The notes under the pieces were generated by a model. The model was not told the DNA's origin and did no database searches. It worked only from the letters and a program-made list of their open reading frames with translations. Source: a virus. Taken from it: a stretch of 64,000 bases of DNA. This document shows positions 23,201 to 32,883 of this stretch, one piece after another. Both the position numbers and the translations under genes were made by a program. The stretch covers positions 124,001 through 188,000 of IMG/VR virus record IMGVR_UViG_3300042868_005134. The stretch is one strand, 5' to 3'. Numbering within the stretch: the stretch's first letter is position 1; the number at the start of each line of letters is the position of its first letter.

Positions 23201-25598
23201 AGTTACCTGTAGTGTCTGTTCCCAATGCCACGCTGTCGGCAGCAATTGTTGTGGCAAAGCTAGCGGTGCCGCTGGCTAAGTCTGTTAGCGTGGCAGTACC
23301 AGTTCCTGTAACGTCACCTGTTAATGTAATAGTGACAACTGGGTCGGGCTTGTTTGTTATATTAGTCCAATCGTTATAGTAACTACCGTTTTGTCCATCT
23401 AATAAATCTGCGTTTAAGTTAGTGACTACTGTTGTGCTGGTTACTGTCAACGGTGCTGTGCCTACAGCCACTGTTGAAATTAATTCTGTTCCTGATAATT
23501 TTGTGTTAGCAGAAAATGCGTTAGTAGTTTTAACCCATGTAAATGTTTTATCAGTATCACCTTTAAGTGTGATTCCGCCACCGTCTGCAGTAAAATCAGT
23601 TGCTGCTCCAACTGTAAATGTCACATTGCCTGCGACTGAGTGATTAATGCTAGCTGTAAATTGAGTTAAACTGTTAACAGTTAAGATTAATGCGGCTGCG
23701 CCGAAAGCTCCGGGTCCTGTATTAACAGTCAATGACATTCCAGGAATCAAACTTTTAGTATCGCCTGTTGTTAAATTTACAATAGCAGTTACCAATGTTA
23801 GTGTGGCCTGTAACCCTGATTTGGCAACAATACTACCTAATTCTATATTTTTATCATCAACAGATACTATGGTAGAATTAACAGTAGTGGTTGTTCCATT
23901 AACTATCAAGTCTCCAGATACAGTCATTGTCCCAACTATATCAATTGCTCCGCTTGGCCTAATATAAAATCTATCAGCCATAGTGTTAGAGGTTGCTCCG
24001 CTGGTTCCAACCTGAGCAGTTCTAAATACAATATCTCCGCTGCCGCCCGTGCCAGTGCCATTACCTGCTTCAATTATTGTATTAACGCCTACTTGATTCG
24101 TACCTACAGAGATTCCAGAGCGGAAAGTTGCTATTCCTCCTAGGCCTAAAGTTGAGGCATCGCCCGCGCCTATTGTCGCGGCTCCGCCATTTCCACTGGT
24201 TGCACCACCAGGGCCCGCTTTTAATGTTAAACTAGTACCATTACTAGTCACTCCAGTCGCACCAGGAAGGATGGTTAAATTACTGCTTGTTTGTGTTGTG
24301 ATTGTGGTTGATGTTGAACCTGCACCTACTGTCAGTGTATTATTATTAACCGACATTGCTTGGGCAGCAGTGCCGCCAGCTGTCATCGTTTTAAATACTA
24401 GATTGAATGCTTCGGCGCCAGCAGTTACGTTGGTCGATACTGATTCAATGTAAGAACCGGCAATACCTGTACCAGCAGCGTTTTCTGTAATGAACTGTAC
24501 ACCAGTGCCAATACCTGCAGCGGCAGTGCCTGTGGTTGTATGACTAAATTTAATTGGATAAGTGGTATTGTTAGCAACAGCATCATCTAGCGTAAATGTA
24601 TAAGTGTTTGGAACGTACGAAGTATTAGCATTATAAGTGACTGTGTCGCCACTTGCATTGCCAAGTGTTGTATTGCCATCGACTAATAAATTACCTCTTA
24701 CAGTGGTATTCAAAGTGGTGGCACCCATGCTGATTGCGGCAGCTTGACCAAAGTTAATTGCAGTAATGTTAGCGTTGAATAAACTTGCTGTACCTGTATT
24801 GCTACTTGCAATACTTGGATTGGTGCCGTTCATATTGAATGTGTGGGCGTTGGTTCCTGTAATCGTTTGATTGCCAATGGTCAATGTGCCAGTGGCAGCG
24901 CCTATATCAATAGTTGTGGCTGCACCAAATGCGTTAACTGTTGTACTTGTTGTATTCCACAAGGTAACAGTTGCTTGTGTTCCTACTACAGTTGGATTAC
25001 TTAGTGTAATAGTTCCGCTAGTTGTACCTACCGAAATAGTAGTCGCTGCGCCAAATAAATTACCAGTTGTTGACACTGTATTGAATACGTTGGCTGTTGT
25101 AACACCTGTATTAGTTCTAATAGTGGCAGTACCAGTTGTGGCATCTCCACGAACTTCAAGTATGCTGTTACCAGTTGTAGTGCCAATGTTTAATACAGCG
25201 GCCGTGCCACCGATATTGAATGTACCGGCGCCAGCACCGGTACCAATATTCATTGTACCAGTAGTCAAACTAGTAAACGCATTTATAATACCAGTTGTTA
25301 CGTCTGTTGATAAATTGATTGTACCTGCTGCTGTGCCAGACACTTTCAATATATTGCCAGTAATTGCTCCGCCTAACGTAGTTGTTGTTAATGCTGCAGC
25401 ACTAGTGCCTAAATTAATTGTTGTGCCGCCTGCTTGAAAATCAGTACCTACGTACAGTTTCTTAGCAATTGCGCTGCCGCCAGCAGTATTTAAAGAAGCA
25501 TTTGTATCAGATGAGCTTGATGCATCTGTCGTGCTTTGTATTGTAGTCTTTTCTGTGACAGTCAGGCCGTTCTTAACGACGAAGTCTATTGTTGCCAT
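20214..25598 (-). CDS. Long tail fibre protein with conserved C-terminal domain (1,794 aa)
   Basis: The shaft is built of Thr/Ala/Gly repeats of the pattern TTVNAFGAATTIDIGAATGTL and NMNGTNPSI in residues about 70-330. The body (residues 560-1,650) has many TLATVTGRGSTT-type joints. The last 115 residues (KSFVIDHPTRAGMKLRYGSLEGPENGVYVRG ... FYTVYGERVDVEKL) are a domain found at the C-terminus of many aquatic phage fibres, possibly a folding or trimerisation domain. The gene has GGAGAG and a late promoter motif upstream. Shaft segments are nearly identical in DNA to parts of the 1,802-residue fibre gene. Confidence 0.85.
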   Translation of the reverse strand: MATIDFVVKNGLTVTEKTTIQSTTDASSSSDTNASLNTAGGSAIAKKLYVGTDFQAGGTTINLGTSAAALTTTTLGGAITGNILKVSGTAAGTINLSTDVTTGIINAFTSLTTGTMNIGTGAGAGTFNIGGTAAVLNIGTTTGNSILEVRGDATTGTATIRTNTGVTTANVFNTVSTTGNLFGAATTISVGTTSGTITLSNPTVVGTQATVTLWNTTSTTVNAFGAATTIDIGAATGTLTIGNQTITGTNAHTFNMNGTNPSIASSNTGTASLFNANITAINFGQAAAISMGATTLNTTVRGNLLVDGNTTLGNASGDTVTYNANTSYVPNTYTFTLDDAVANNTTYPIKFSHTTTGTAAAGIGTGVQFITENAAGTGIAGSYIESVSTNVTAGAEAFNLVFKTMTAGGTAAQAMSVNNNTLTVGAGSTSTTITTQTSSNLTILPGATGVTSNGTSLTLKAGPGGATSGNGGAATIGAGDASTLGLGGIATFRSGISVGTNQVGVNTIIEAGNGTGTGGSGDIVFRTAQVGTSGATSNTMADRFYIRPSGAIDIVGTMTVSGDLIVNGTTTTVNSTIVSVDDKNIELGSIVAKSGLQATLTLVTAIVNLTTGDTKSLIPGMSLTVNTGPGAFGAAALILTVNSLTQFTASINHSVAGNVTFTVGAATDFTADGGGITLKGDTDKTFTWVKTTNAFSANTKLSGTELISTVAVGTAPLTVTSTTVVTNLNADLLDGQNGSYYNDWTNITNKPDPVVTITLTGDVTGTGTATLTDLASGTASFATTIAADSVALGTDTTGNYVASMTAGTGITVGTATGEGSTPVITNTGVTSLVAGNAITISGATGAVTVNHADTSSQASVDNSNGTVIQDVTLDTYGHVTGLASVDLDLRYLGKTAKAADSELLDGYDSTAYQGPVSAVKTFYWAIPQSGNQAKQFEIARVAVDFNDWNSIGVIEIELLEKYYGSGLKKKYTVSYGSGPTSTLRLVEYIGIGPNNFRVTVGASVTGTGDQRWIPIYVETTAYAQCDVRLTTNWNQTGTNPPPMDTMFIISSPGAGTNIAAFTPDSVPELTSASSATINGATILTSFAEADTLSTVTSRGATTSTLSTFSGGLTANGSVKLPDLGTSGFVKLGVGGVLSADTSTYLTAEADTLATVTNRGFITRGSSGTFADGSQGTPGLEIYGTGSTNPAYMTFHRPGSYAIKLGLDGTDLKVGGWSMGAVAHRVWHEGNITPLTAEADTLATVTGRGSTTTTMSSFNGGGRFLAPNDEFFSFTNVDSDSTHYTSRNNRLLTSNGTNWAADGKDAVIAITRSSSGTTRGQSIGLTLHNENNTTNSYSPAITFSALSNSGSYNSMYAAIMGKKTGIGGASGTDPNWNRGELHFYTVGASYVGDVPTMVLVGTSTSTGGVGIGTTTVANGYSLDIQNASVLTRMESTTGANAALFVIKNTAGNTIFGNQGSVASTFSGSYNYATVLGTDSARALQFATNNTVRFEVNSAGTFTAYHNSYMIGETFGGLSIGESPTNYNGWDRQLNVHGSGNARIHVKTGTVSMGMYAHDAWQAVSGVTPGGFVGTYNSYPLSFMVNALQVGVFNTSGYFGVGTSSPGYKLSVNTAADVWHCQFGTSGGKQLRIGGSTTNGSVIGAYNNDSNSSPASLLLNRDGGNVGVGTSAPVYTLQVVGSFAATTKSFVIDHPTRAGMKLRYGSLEGPENGVYVRGRLKGNTIELPEYWTKLVDPDSITVNLTPIGKHQNLYVLCIKDNVVHVENSGLFPSKIDCFYTVYGERVDVEKLVVEIE

Positions 25599-25625
25599 TT
25601 GGTTTCACTCTCCACCAGTATGTTG

Positions 25626-25633
25626 TATTTATT
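25626..25633 (-). promoter_or_regulatory. Late promoter motif AATAAATA
   Basis: AATAAATA on the minus strand overlapping the TAA stop (25632-25634) of the preceding 2,392-residue gene, 27 bp before the fibre ATG at 25598 with GGAGAG between. Same layout as at 11024-11031. Confidence 0.55.
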
Positions 25634-28600
25634 AGATAGTGTTTAACGTTCTCACTACCCTCACTTTGATTGTATTACCTGCTGTCGATTGGGCAGAAAG
25701 TTCTAAATTAGCACCGTTCACAGCGGCTGTAAACACTACTAAACTATTGCCAGTTTTAACTACACCGTAGTCTGTCATTTGTGCTGTTGTGCCGTTATGA
25801 ATTGTTAAAATTTCACTAACTTGATAGTTGCCACTGTCAGTACCTGCTGTACAAGTTACTTGTAAAATGTACTTGGCACTGCGGTATGTAGCTATTGGAA
25901 ATGTACTTACTACTGTAGGAGCGCTAGCGACAATGCTAGCTGTTTCGCTTGAACTTTCGTATGCTTGACCGTTTAATGATAGTGTTCCTATAGCAAGTGT
26001 ACTTGTTGTGCTACCAATATTAATTGTGCCGGTAGTTACACCGGTATAGATATTGACTGTGCCAGTAGTCACATCACTGGTCAAGTTAACTGTGCCTGCT
26101 GTAGTGCTTTTAATTTTAACAATATTACCAGTTACAGCACCGCCAAATGTTAGTGTACTTGCTCCACCCGTAGCATTTGTAGCAATATTGATGGCTGTGG
26201 CACTAGATGATGAGTTGGCTAGTGCCAGTGTGGTTGCCGAGCCAGCAAAGTTAACTGTGCCAACAATCTGATTAAACACATTAGCAGTGGACATTGAAGT
26301 TTCTAAATCTAATTGATTCGAAACCCCCGACTGGTCAATACGCATACGCTCAGTCATCACTTGTTGCTCGTCTCCCGAACTTCCCTGTGACGGTGTCTTA
26401 AACTTTATTGAGCCGCCCGCCATACTGTTGCCAGTGTTGGCGCCACTTTGAATAATAATGTTGGCGCCGGCTATGTTTGTACCTACTGCGTTTTCGCCTT
26501 TTAACGTTGAAGTTACTGGTGCAACACTGGCTTCGCTTGAGCCTAGCGTTATGTTTCTATTTCTCAAAACAATAGTACTTTCTCTTACTATTGTACCAAC
26601 ACGAGCCAAGTTAGATTGTGTAGTAGCTGTAGTAATTTTAAAACTAAATGTAGTACTTGTTGCGCTGGCCGACGTTACAGGCCATGTGCCGTTGATGTTA
26701 GTATCGCCTGAACTAGCGACAGTAACTTGATCTCCTGTTCTAATACCTAAACTTGTGTTAGTGTCAGTGAACGCTATTGGGGTTGTTACTGTGATAATTC
26801 CTGTTACTGCTGAACTCAAGTACACACGGGCAGCGTCAACACCTGATACTGTTGTACCTGCTGGAATAAATGCGTTACCTTGTACAAGCATACCTGTTCG
26901 TACACCCGCAGCAATTGGACTAGATCCAAACATTAAGAATGTGTCTGCATTAGTTGATGCTGTGCCTAAACTCATGCCAGTTGCGCCAATGAACACACTG
27001 CCTGTTCCTGCTGTTGACACCACAGTAGCACCAGTATTTGCGTAGGTAAATGTAGTCAAACTGGTTACTGTAACAACGGCGTTAACAGTATTAAATCCAG
27101 CGTCACCGCAAACAATAGTCACTGTATCAGTTGAGATTAATCCGTGATTGGTAGTTGTGGCAATTGTTGCCACGTTTGAGCCGTTTCGTGCTACTGTGCT
27201 GATAACACCTGTTAGTCCAACGTTGGCTGTTACAGTTACTATAGCACTGCCGCCGGTTGTGTAACTCTTAACATTGGTTGTAAATGCTTCACTGGCTGTA
27301 TTTGATCCAATAACTACACTGCTTGCAGCACTGCCAATAGATACTGCTTTGGTGTTGGCGTCAAATACAAATGCTTGTGCTGTACTACTGGTTGTAATTG
27401 CAGCACCTGTAGCATCATATGATTTAGCAATTGTTAAACCTGGACTCCACTGTGGCGCGGTGCCACTACTAGTCATTACGGTATTAGCAACACCAATATT
27501 TAATTTGTTTAGTGTAGCAGATGCACTAGCATATAGTGTATCACCTTGTGTATACGTTACTAAACCAGTTCCTCCCACGCTAACTGGTTGAGTTGTGTGA
27601 TTGGCAGAATCTAGTACGTAAGCTAAATTTTTAGTTTGTAATGTTCCAGCATCAATAACATTGTCTTTTATCAACACTTGACCTTCACCTAAACTAGATC
27701 CAAGTCCTACACTAAATTGTACAGTGTTAAAACTAGCTACGCCTGGGCTTGTATAGTTGCCCACAGCACCAGTACTGTTTACTTTAGTAACATCAAATGT
27801 TAGTGCGCCGTAGTACGGGCTTGATCCGCTGCCTGTTAATGTTAAAGCACTGCTAGCTGCAAGAGCTGCACTTTGTACCACAGTTGACCAAATACTATCA
27901 CCTCGCAAAAACGTACTGCTACTAGCTGAACCAGTGGCTAATCGTGATGTTGCAATAATACCAGATACAATATTACTAGCATCAATTGTGGTAGCAACTA
28001 AACTATTCCAGTTGCCCCGTGTTTGACTACTTGTATTCACTACTCCAGTAATTTTAATGCTATTCTTAATAAATGTTATAGTTCCTGAACCTGTAGCAGT
28101 TAAATCAACAGCACCGATAGTTACACCAGCAGTACTATCTAACGCATCGCTTCGCAATTCATGAATACTAAAACTATTTGTAGTTATGCTGCCAACAAAG
28201 AAGTGCCTTCCTGAAGTAATTTGTACACTACTCTGCTCTGGTAAACTTGATCCTATTATCTGAAAAGCGTCGCCTGTAGTAAATCCATGAGCAGGTACAG
28301 TAATAGTATTGTTAACAATATCTACCGTCTTACGTGTAAATGTATGGCCGGTGCCTGTACTAGAACTTAGTACTTGAATTGTTCCCAATGAATAGTTATT
28401 ATACAATTCAATTGTGCTTGTGGTAATAACTTTAGCATAATAAACGTTACCAGATATTAGGCCACCTACTGCTGGGTCTGTACCGGGACTGTATATTACA
28501 GGGTCGCCGTTAGTGAATCCGTGGAGTGCCAGTGTGGTAATTCTATTTAATACAGTGTCAACGCCGCCGCCACTGCCTGTTGAAGCAGCATTGAATGTTG

Positions 28601-31600
28601 CCGTTACGGTTGTAGTGGCAGTGACAGTTAGTTGTGTTGCGGCATTATCTTCAACAAAGTCAGGCGCACCGTTAGTAGCAACAAAGGTCTCGCCGCCAAA
28701 TAAGTTTGTATAAATGCGTTTTTCAATAGCATTAACTAATATTTGAAAGCCTGATCCAGTGCCGTTACCAAATCCGCCTGCTACCGATACAGCAGATAGA
28801 GCATTACCTACAGCATAATTTGCTCCGCCAAATACAATGTCAACACCTGTTACTGCTCCAGCGGCCACTGTGATGTCTGCCAGGGCGCCAACACCAGTGC
28901 CTGAAACGTTGGTTAATGGAACACTGTAATATACTCCGTTGGTATATAATGTTCCGCCTGTTAGACCTGACAAATTGTTAACACTGGTAATTATGCCAGC
29001 ACGTAGTTCAATAAATTCCGCCTGTGCTTGATTATCAGCTGCAGTTAATACTGTACGTATTGAGCCTGTTTCTACAGCGGGAGTAAAGAATTTTAAAGTA
29101 GCTGTAGTTGTACTTGCCACTGTACTAGTTGCTGGAAACGTAACTGTAAAAGTTCGTGGGTTAACTCCCATATTGACTACAGTAATCTTTGAACCTAATG
29201 GTATAGTTCCAGCTGTATCAAATACAAAGTCGCCTACCGTGATGGTTCCGGTTAAGCTGGCTGATGCCACACTACCAGTCATTGTTAATGCACTAGATGC
29301 GCCTGCTAGTGTGGCTGTTGCTGTGGTGCTAGCACTAGTTGAGCTGTCGGCAGCAGTATTTGTGTAATAAAATTCAGTAGTACTTGTTACGGTAATAGTC
29401 GCAGTTGCTGAAAAACTTGAAGTTGTTGCACTAATTTTAACTTCATTGTTTGTTATAAAATTATGAACTAGTGCGCTTGTGATGTAAGCATTGTTGTTAT
29501 ATCTAAATGCCGCACTGATAGTTCCATTAGTAAATATTGGACTTGCTGTATTTTCAGTGATTAAATATTGTCCAGTTGTTGAAATACGTAGAAAATAGTT
29601 ATTAGTTGATGAAGCAGCGGCTGTTACCGCACTTGGATTTACTGCTGTGTTAGTAGTACTAGGAGTTCTATCAGTGCCTATAATCAATGTATTGGCCGAA
29701 GCGGTAAATGGTGTGTTGAAGTTTGCTCCAACGCTGCCCACAATAATTGCACTGGCAGCAGTGTAGTCTGCTTTGGTAATACCACTAGCACCACCGTAAT
29801 AAATTGTACCTTGTACTGTGGCAGTGCCAGGATTAATATTTGTGAATACTGTGAATGTACCTGCGGCTGCTCTATTAATTTTCCAAACACCGTTATAGGC
29901 AGCAGGAGTAACACCTTCAATTAACACATAAGTATTTGCTGTCAATGTGACAGCTCCGCTGTGTGTCACAGTAAATGTGTTGATGCCCGATGTAATTGCA
30001 GTGGTGGCTGTATTAGCTGTAGTTTGTATAACAACAGATCCAATAGGAGCTGTAACAACTCCGCCTGTCAATGTTAATTCTTGTTGATAGAAATTTTCTG
30101 TAGCAATGTCACCTGATAATATGTCGCTTGCTGGAATGTTGTCAACTTGTATCAAACGGCTGTCGATACCATTTGAACTCCAACTGGTAAAACTACGGCT
30201 AGTTGGAATCAAATCGCTATTAATTTGTCCGTTACTGTTTAGTTGTACCAGCGAACCTGGGATTGCGTTAGTGCTTACGCTCTTATCTAATACATTACCC
30301 AAGTGAGTTTGAAAATATGTATAGGTTGCTAGTTGTGTACTGAGCCTAGAGTGTTTTGGTCCACCAGGTTCATCATTGCCAAGCTCAGGATCAACACTAA
30401 TACTTTCAACAGTTACGCCGCCAACTCCGAGACGCAACACATCTAGTGTGTCAACTGTGATTTTGTTTGTGAATGTTACGTTACCAGTTCTGTTAAAGGC
30501 TGTAATAAAAGTGCCAACTTTAAAGTCGCCTAGTTCGTTAGTACCCGATGTATAAACTCGACCAGCAGCTTCACTTACCTGTTCGTATGCTGATACAGTT
30601 TTACCACCGTTTTGCGGTAACGCATTGTAATCTGTGCCGCTGCCTGCATATTCCCAAGTATGGCTTGAGCTGTTGGTAATACTGGGTCTATGGAACCAAA
30701 TTTCTTTACCCGGTAATGTTACAACATTGGTATATGATCCGCCAATTAGTGAAGGGGCAATTTCAAAATCAGCACCGTATAAATCTGTTCTAGCAGTTGC
30801 TGTACTCACGGTGTAGGTTACACTTACACCTGCAACTTGTGTAATTGAGCTTGCTGCTGTAAACACATTACGAGTTTCAGTAAGTCCAATAGTTACTTTA
30901 TTAATGTTTAACGTTAATGTTCGTGTTCCGCTGACATAACTGTAGACGTAGCCTTTGCTGGGGAATCCGCCAGTAGTACCTTCAACTAAGTCTCCTATAA
31001 CAAACGTGTAGCCGCTTGGGCTTCCTGCTGCTAGAACAAGGGTTTGAAATGTATTATGTGTGTCTGTAACAGCATTAACAAACATATCATAATCTTGTCT
31101 AATAAAATTTTGTGTGCCAACACCCGCAAAGGTAATGTCGACTAATTTTGTTAAACTATTATCGTAGTATAATTGAAACGTGTCATTTGTTAATTTCTTA
31201 ACATAAAAAATGTCGCCGTCAAATATATTTCCCAATTGTGTAGTGCCGTTAGACTCATAAGATATCTGATCTTGATTTAATAAACCGTGAGCTACTATGG
31301 TAAATGTATCAGTGCCTATATCGATAGCTGTGGCAGAATTAAAACTAACACTTAGATAATTTCCCAATGCTGTTTTATAACTATTTGTCAAGTTGGCATT
31401 TGTTGTTGGATCATAAATTTGAATAACAAACTCTTCAACAGGACCATTAATGCGAGTCCAACCGAACGCTGTAATTGTTTGTATACTACCGGTTGTTCCC
31501 GTAGTGCCAATGTATCCTTTGTCAAAGGCAAAAGCGTTAGGACTAAATCCGCTGGCACGTAAAGCATATAATCCAAAGTTAGTAGCTGAGTTGGTAATAG

Positions 31601-32810
31601 AACAGTAGCCGCCAGACTGCGTGTACGTTCCGTTCAACATGAAAATCTGGAAACATGATACTAATTGTACATAAGCATCGTTAATAACTCGCCAGCCGGT
31701 GCCTCCAAAGCTCAACATGGTAAAGGCGTTGGCCACCATAGATTTACCTTGTTCAGGTGCTGCTCCGCTTATTGGATTTTCTGATTCAATCTGATTAGTT
31801 GGTGTGTTGGGTGTAACCACTAAACTACCGTCAACTAGTACACCACTGGCTCCTAAAAATGATAATAGTGTACAGTTTTGAATATATGGTGACTGACTAA
31901 TTATAGGTTTAGTGCTTGGTAGGTAAGTGTAACCTACTCGACTGGTTGTAGTATCCAGTGGATTATCAAATGACACAGCATACGCAAATGAGTAGGCAGG
32001 AATACCAGAGCTTAATCCATCTTTAAAAGTTACTTCACCAAAATAGCAACCGTTGCGCACACGTAACAAATCTCTGTTAGCATTCAACGGACGAATGCTA
32101 ACTGAACGTAAGCTATCGCCTTTAACTGTTACGTTGTCTGGAACAATAATAGGATTATTTTCAACATAGTCGCCTGCTGATACTATAACGTTAATTCTAA
32201 CACCATTAACAGCACTGCCTGATGTATAAACTAAGCCCGATGCTATTTGTAATCCTCGTTTAATTGTCAATACAGGTGCGCTTATACCGTCATTGAGGTC
32301 ATTACCTTTAGTGGCACTAACGTAAACTCGGTTACTGCCGAATGTATCTGAATCTATCCAGCCTAGTTGTCCACTGCCATCTGTCTTTAATATTTGATTT
32401 AGTAGTCCTGTAGCAGTTGGCAATGTAAGAGTGTAAGACGATGCTAAATTATCTGCGGCCTTTATACCTGTGTAGTTTACACCGTTGACCGTTAATTCTT
32501 TTAATTGTAATGTACTAGCATTGTCAAGACTAGTATTTTGTGTTAAACTAATCTGAGTACTAGTTGCTGTAAGTACTGTTGTGCCATCAGCTACGGCTGT
32601 AACAGTACCGTCAGTGCCTGTATCACTTACTGTTACGTTTGTATTTTTTTTGTATATGCTTGCTGTAACGTCGACCACTGTGCCGGCGTCATTCTTCATA
32701 TAAATCTTAGCGTCTGCTGTGTTTAGACCTAATTCGCCTGCTGATAAATCACCCGCTAAAGGTACTTTGTCAGCCACGCTGCTGCGTTTGTGTATAATCT
32801 TTGTTGCCAT
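25632..32810 (-). CDS. Giant tail fibre protein (2,392 aa)
   Basis: The N-terminus MATKIIHKRSSVADKVPLAGDLSAGELGLNTADAKIYMK is the phage fibre attachment-type domain (KRSxxxxxxP...L..GELxxNxxDxKxY). Residues about 155-270 hold a pectate-lyase-like beta-helix start (RVYVSATKGNDLNDG, GDYVENNPIIVPDNVTVKG) shared with the 1,802-residue fibre. Beyond residue 550 are many modules of the form HGL-x-DTVTI ... TFTYANTG and TAT/STT-rich strands. The C-terminal part repeats TVNIGSTTSTLAIG-type shaft elements. AGGA precedes the ATG, and two RNA hairpins lie in the 73-bp gap upstream. It is probably a side or long tail fibre. Confidence 0.82.
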   Translation of the reverse strand: MATKIIHKRSSVADKVPLAGDLSAGELGLNTADAKIYMKNDAGTVVDVTASIYKKNTNVTVSDTGTDGTVTAVADGTTVLTATSTQISLTQNTSLDNASTLQLKELTVNGVNYTGIKAADNLASSYTLTLPTATGLLNQILKTDGSGQLGWIDSDTFGSNRVYVSATKGNDLNDGISAPVLTIKRGLQIASGLVYTSGSAVNGVRINVIVSAGDYVENNPIIVPDNVTVKGDSLRSVSIRPLNANRDLLRVRNGCYFGEVTFKDGLSSGIPAYSFAYAVSFDNPLDTTTSRVGYTYLPSTKPIISQSPYIQNCTLLSFLGASGVLVDGSLVVTPNTPTNQIESENPISGAAPEQGKSMVANAFTMLSFGGTGWRVINDAYVQLVSCFQIFMLNGTYTQSGGYCSITNSATNFGLYALRASGFSPNAFAFDKGYIGTTGTTGSIQTITAFGWTRINGPVEEFVIQIYDPTTNANLTNSYKTALGNYLSVSFNSATAIDIGTDTFTIVAHGLLNQDQISYESNGTTQLGNIFDGDIFYVKKLTNDTFQLYYDNSLTKLVDITFAGVGTQNFIRQDYDMFVNAVTDTHNTFQTLVLAAGSPSGYTFVIGDLVEGTTGGFPSKGYVYSYVSGTRTLTLNINKVTIGLTETRNVFTAASSITQVAGVSVTYTVSTATARTDLYGADFEIAPSLIGGSYTNVVTLPGKEIWFHRPSITNSSSHTWEYAGSGTDYNALPQNGGKTVSAYEQVSEAAGRVYTSGTNELGDFKVGTFITAFNRTGNVTFTNKITVDTLDVLRLGVGGVTVESISVDPELGNDEPGGPKHSRLSTQLATYTYFQTHLGNVLDKSVSTNAIPGSLVQLNSNGQINSDLIPTSRSFTSWSSNGIDSRLIQVDNIPASDILSGDIATENFYQQELTLTGGVVTAPIGSVVIQTTANTATTAITSGINTFTVTHSGAVTLTANTYVLIEGVTPAAYNGVWKINRAAAGTFTVFTNINPGTATVQGTIYYGGASGITKADYTAASAIIVGSVGANFNTPFTASANTLIIGTDRTPSTTNTAVNPSAVTAAASSTNNYFLRISTTGQYLITENTASPIFTNGTISAAFRYNNNAYITSALVHNFITNNEVKISATTSSFSATATITVTSTTEFYYTNTAADSSTSASTTATATLAGASSALTMTGSVASASLTGTITVGDFVFDTAGTIPLGSKITVVNMGVNPRTFTVTFPATSTVASTTTATLKFFTPAVETGSIRTVLTAADNQAQAEFIELRAGIITSVNNLSGLTGGTLYTNGVYYSVPLTNVSGTGVGALADITVAAGAVTGVDIVFGGANYAVGNALSAVSVAGGFGNGTGSGFQILVNAIEKRIYTNLFGGETFVATNGAPDFVEDNAATQLTVTATTTVTATFNAASTGSGGGVDTVLNRITTLALHGFTNGDPVIYSPGTDPAVGGLISGNVYYAKVITTSTIELYNNYSLGTIQVLSSSTGTGHTFTRKTVDIVNNTITVPAHGFTTGDAFQIIGSSLPEQSSVQITSGRHFFVGSITTNSFSIHELRSDALDSTAGVTIGAVDLTATGSGTITFIKNSIKITGVVNTSSQTRGNWNSLVATTIDASNIVSGIIATSRLATGSASSSTFLRGDSIWSTVVQSAALAASSALTLTGSGSSPYYGALTFDVTKVNSTGAVGNYTSPGVASFNTVQFSVGLGSSLGEGQVLIKDNVIDAGTLQTKNLAYVLDSANHTTQPVSVGGTGLVTYTQGDTLYASASATLNKLNIGVANTVMTSSGTAPQWSPGLTIAKSYDATGAAITTSSTAQAFVFDANTKAVSIGSAASSVVIGSNTASEAFTTNVKSYTTGGSAIVTVTANVGLTGVISTVARNGSNVATIATTTNHGLISTDTVTIVCGDAGFNTVNAVVTVTSLTTFTYANTGATVVSTAGTGSVFIGATGMSLGTASTNADTFLMFGSSPIAAGVRTGMLVQGNAFIPAGTTVSGVDAARVYLSSAVTGIITVTTPIAFTDTNTSLGIRTGDQVTVASSGDTNINGTWPVTSASATSTTFSFKITTATTQSNLARVGTIVRESTIVLRNRNITLGSSEASVAPVTSTLKGENAVGTNIAGANIIIQSGANTGNSMAGGSIKFKTPSQGSSGDEQQVMTERMRIDQSGVSNQLDLETSMSTANVFNQIVGTVNFAGSATTLALANSSSSATAINIATNATGGASTLTFGGAVTGNIVKIKSTTAGTVNLTSDVTTGTVNIYTGVTTGTINIGSTTSTLAIGTLSLNGQAYESSSETASIVASAPTVVSTFPIATYRSAKYILQVTCTAGTDSGNYQVSEILTIHNGTTAQMTDYGVVKTGNSLVVFTAAVNGANLELSAQSTAGNTIKVRVVRTLNTI

Positions 32811-32831
32811 TCTGCTATTCCTAAAAAGGTT

Positions 32832-32882
32832 GGGTCAGGTCTTTCGACGCCCTGCGGGTCAGGTCTAGTTTCCTAGACGCCC
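32832..32882 (-). ncRNA. Tandem GAAA-loop hairpins in leader of giant fibre gene
   Basis: On the minus strand two elements follow each other. Element 1 (32882-32856) is GGGC-GTCTAG-GAAA-CTAGAC-CTGA-CCC. Element 2 (32852-32832) is GGGC-GTC-GAAA-GAC-CTGA-CCC. Both can fold as GGG/CCC, an asymmetric C versus CTGA internal loop, and an upper stem closed by a GNRA tetraloop. The upper stem is 6 bp in one and 3 bp in the other, the difference being a TAG insertion matched by CTA. They begin right after the stop codon of the 1,802-residue fibre gene and end 22 bp before the next ATG. Likely an RNA element (processing, stability or translation control); function unknown. Confidence 0.55.
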
Positions 32883-32883
32883 T

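Noticed and set aside
24871-25437. Plus-strand open frame of 188 codons, Val/Pro-rich
   Set aside because: Antisense shadow of Thr/Ala/Asn-rich fibre shaft; the same low-complexity Val/Pro pattern appears opposite all fibre genes.
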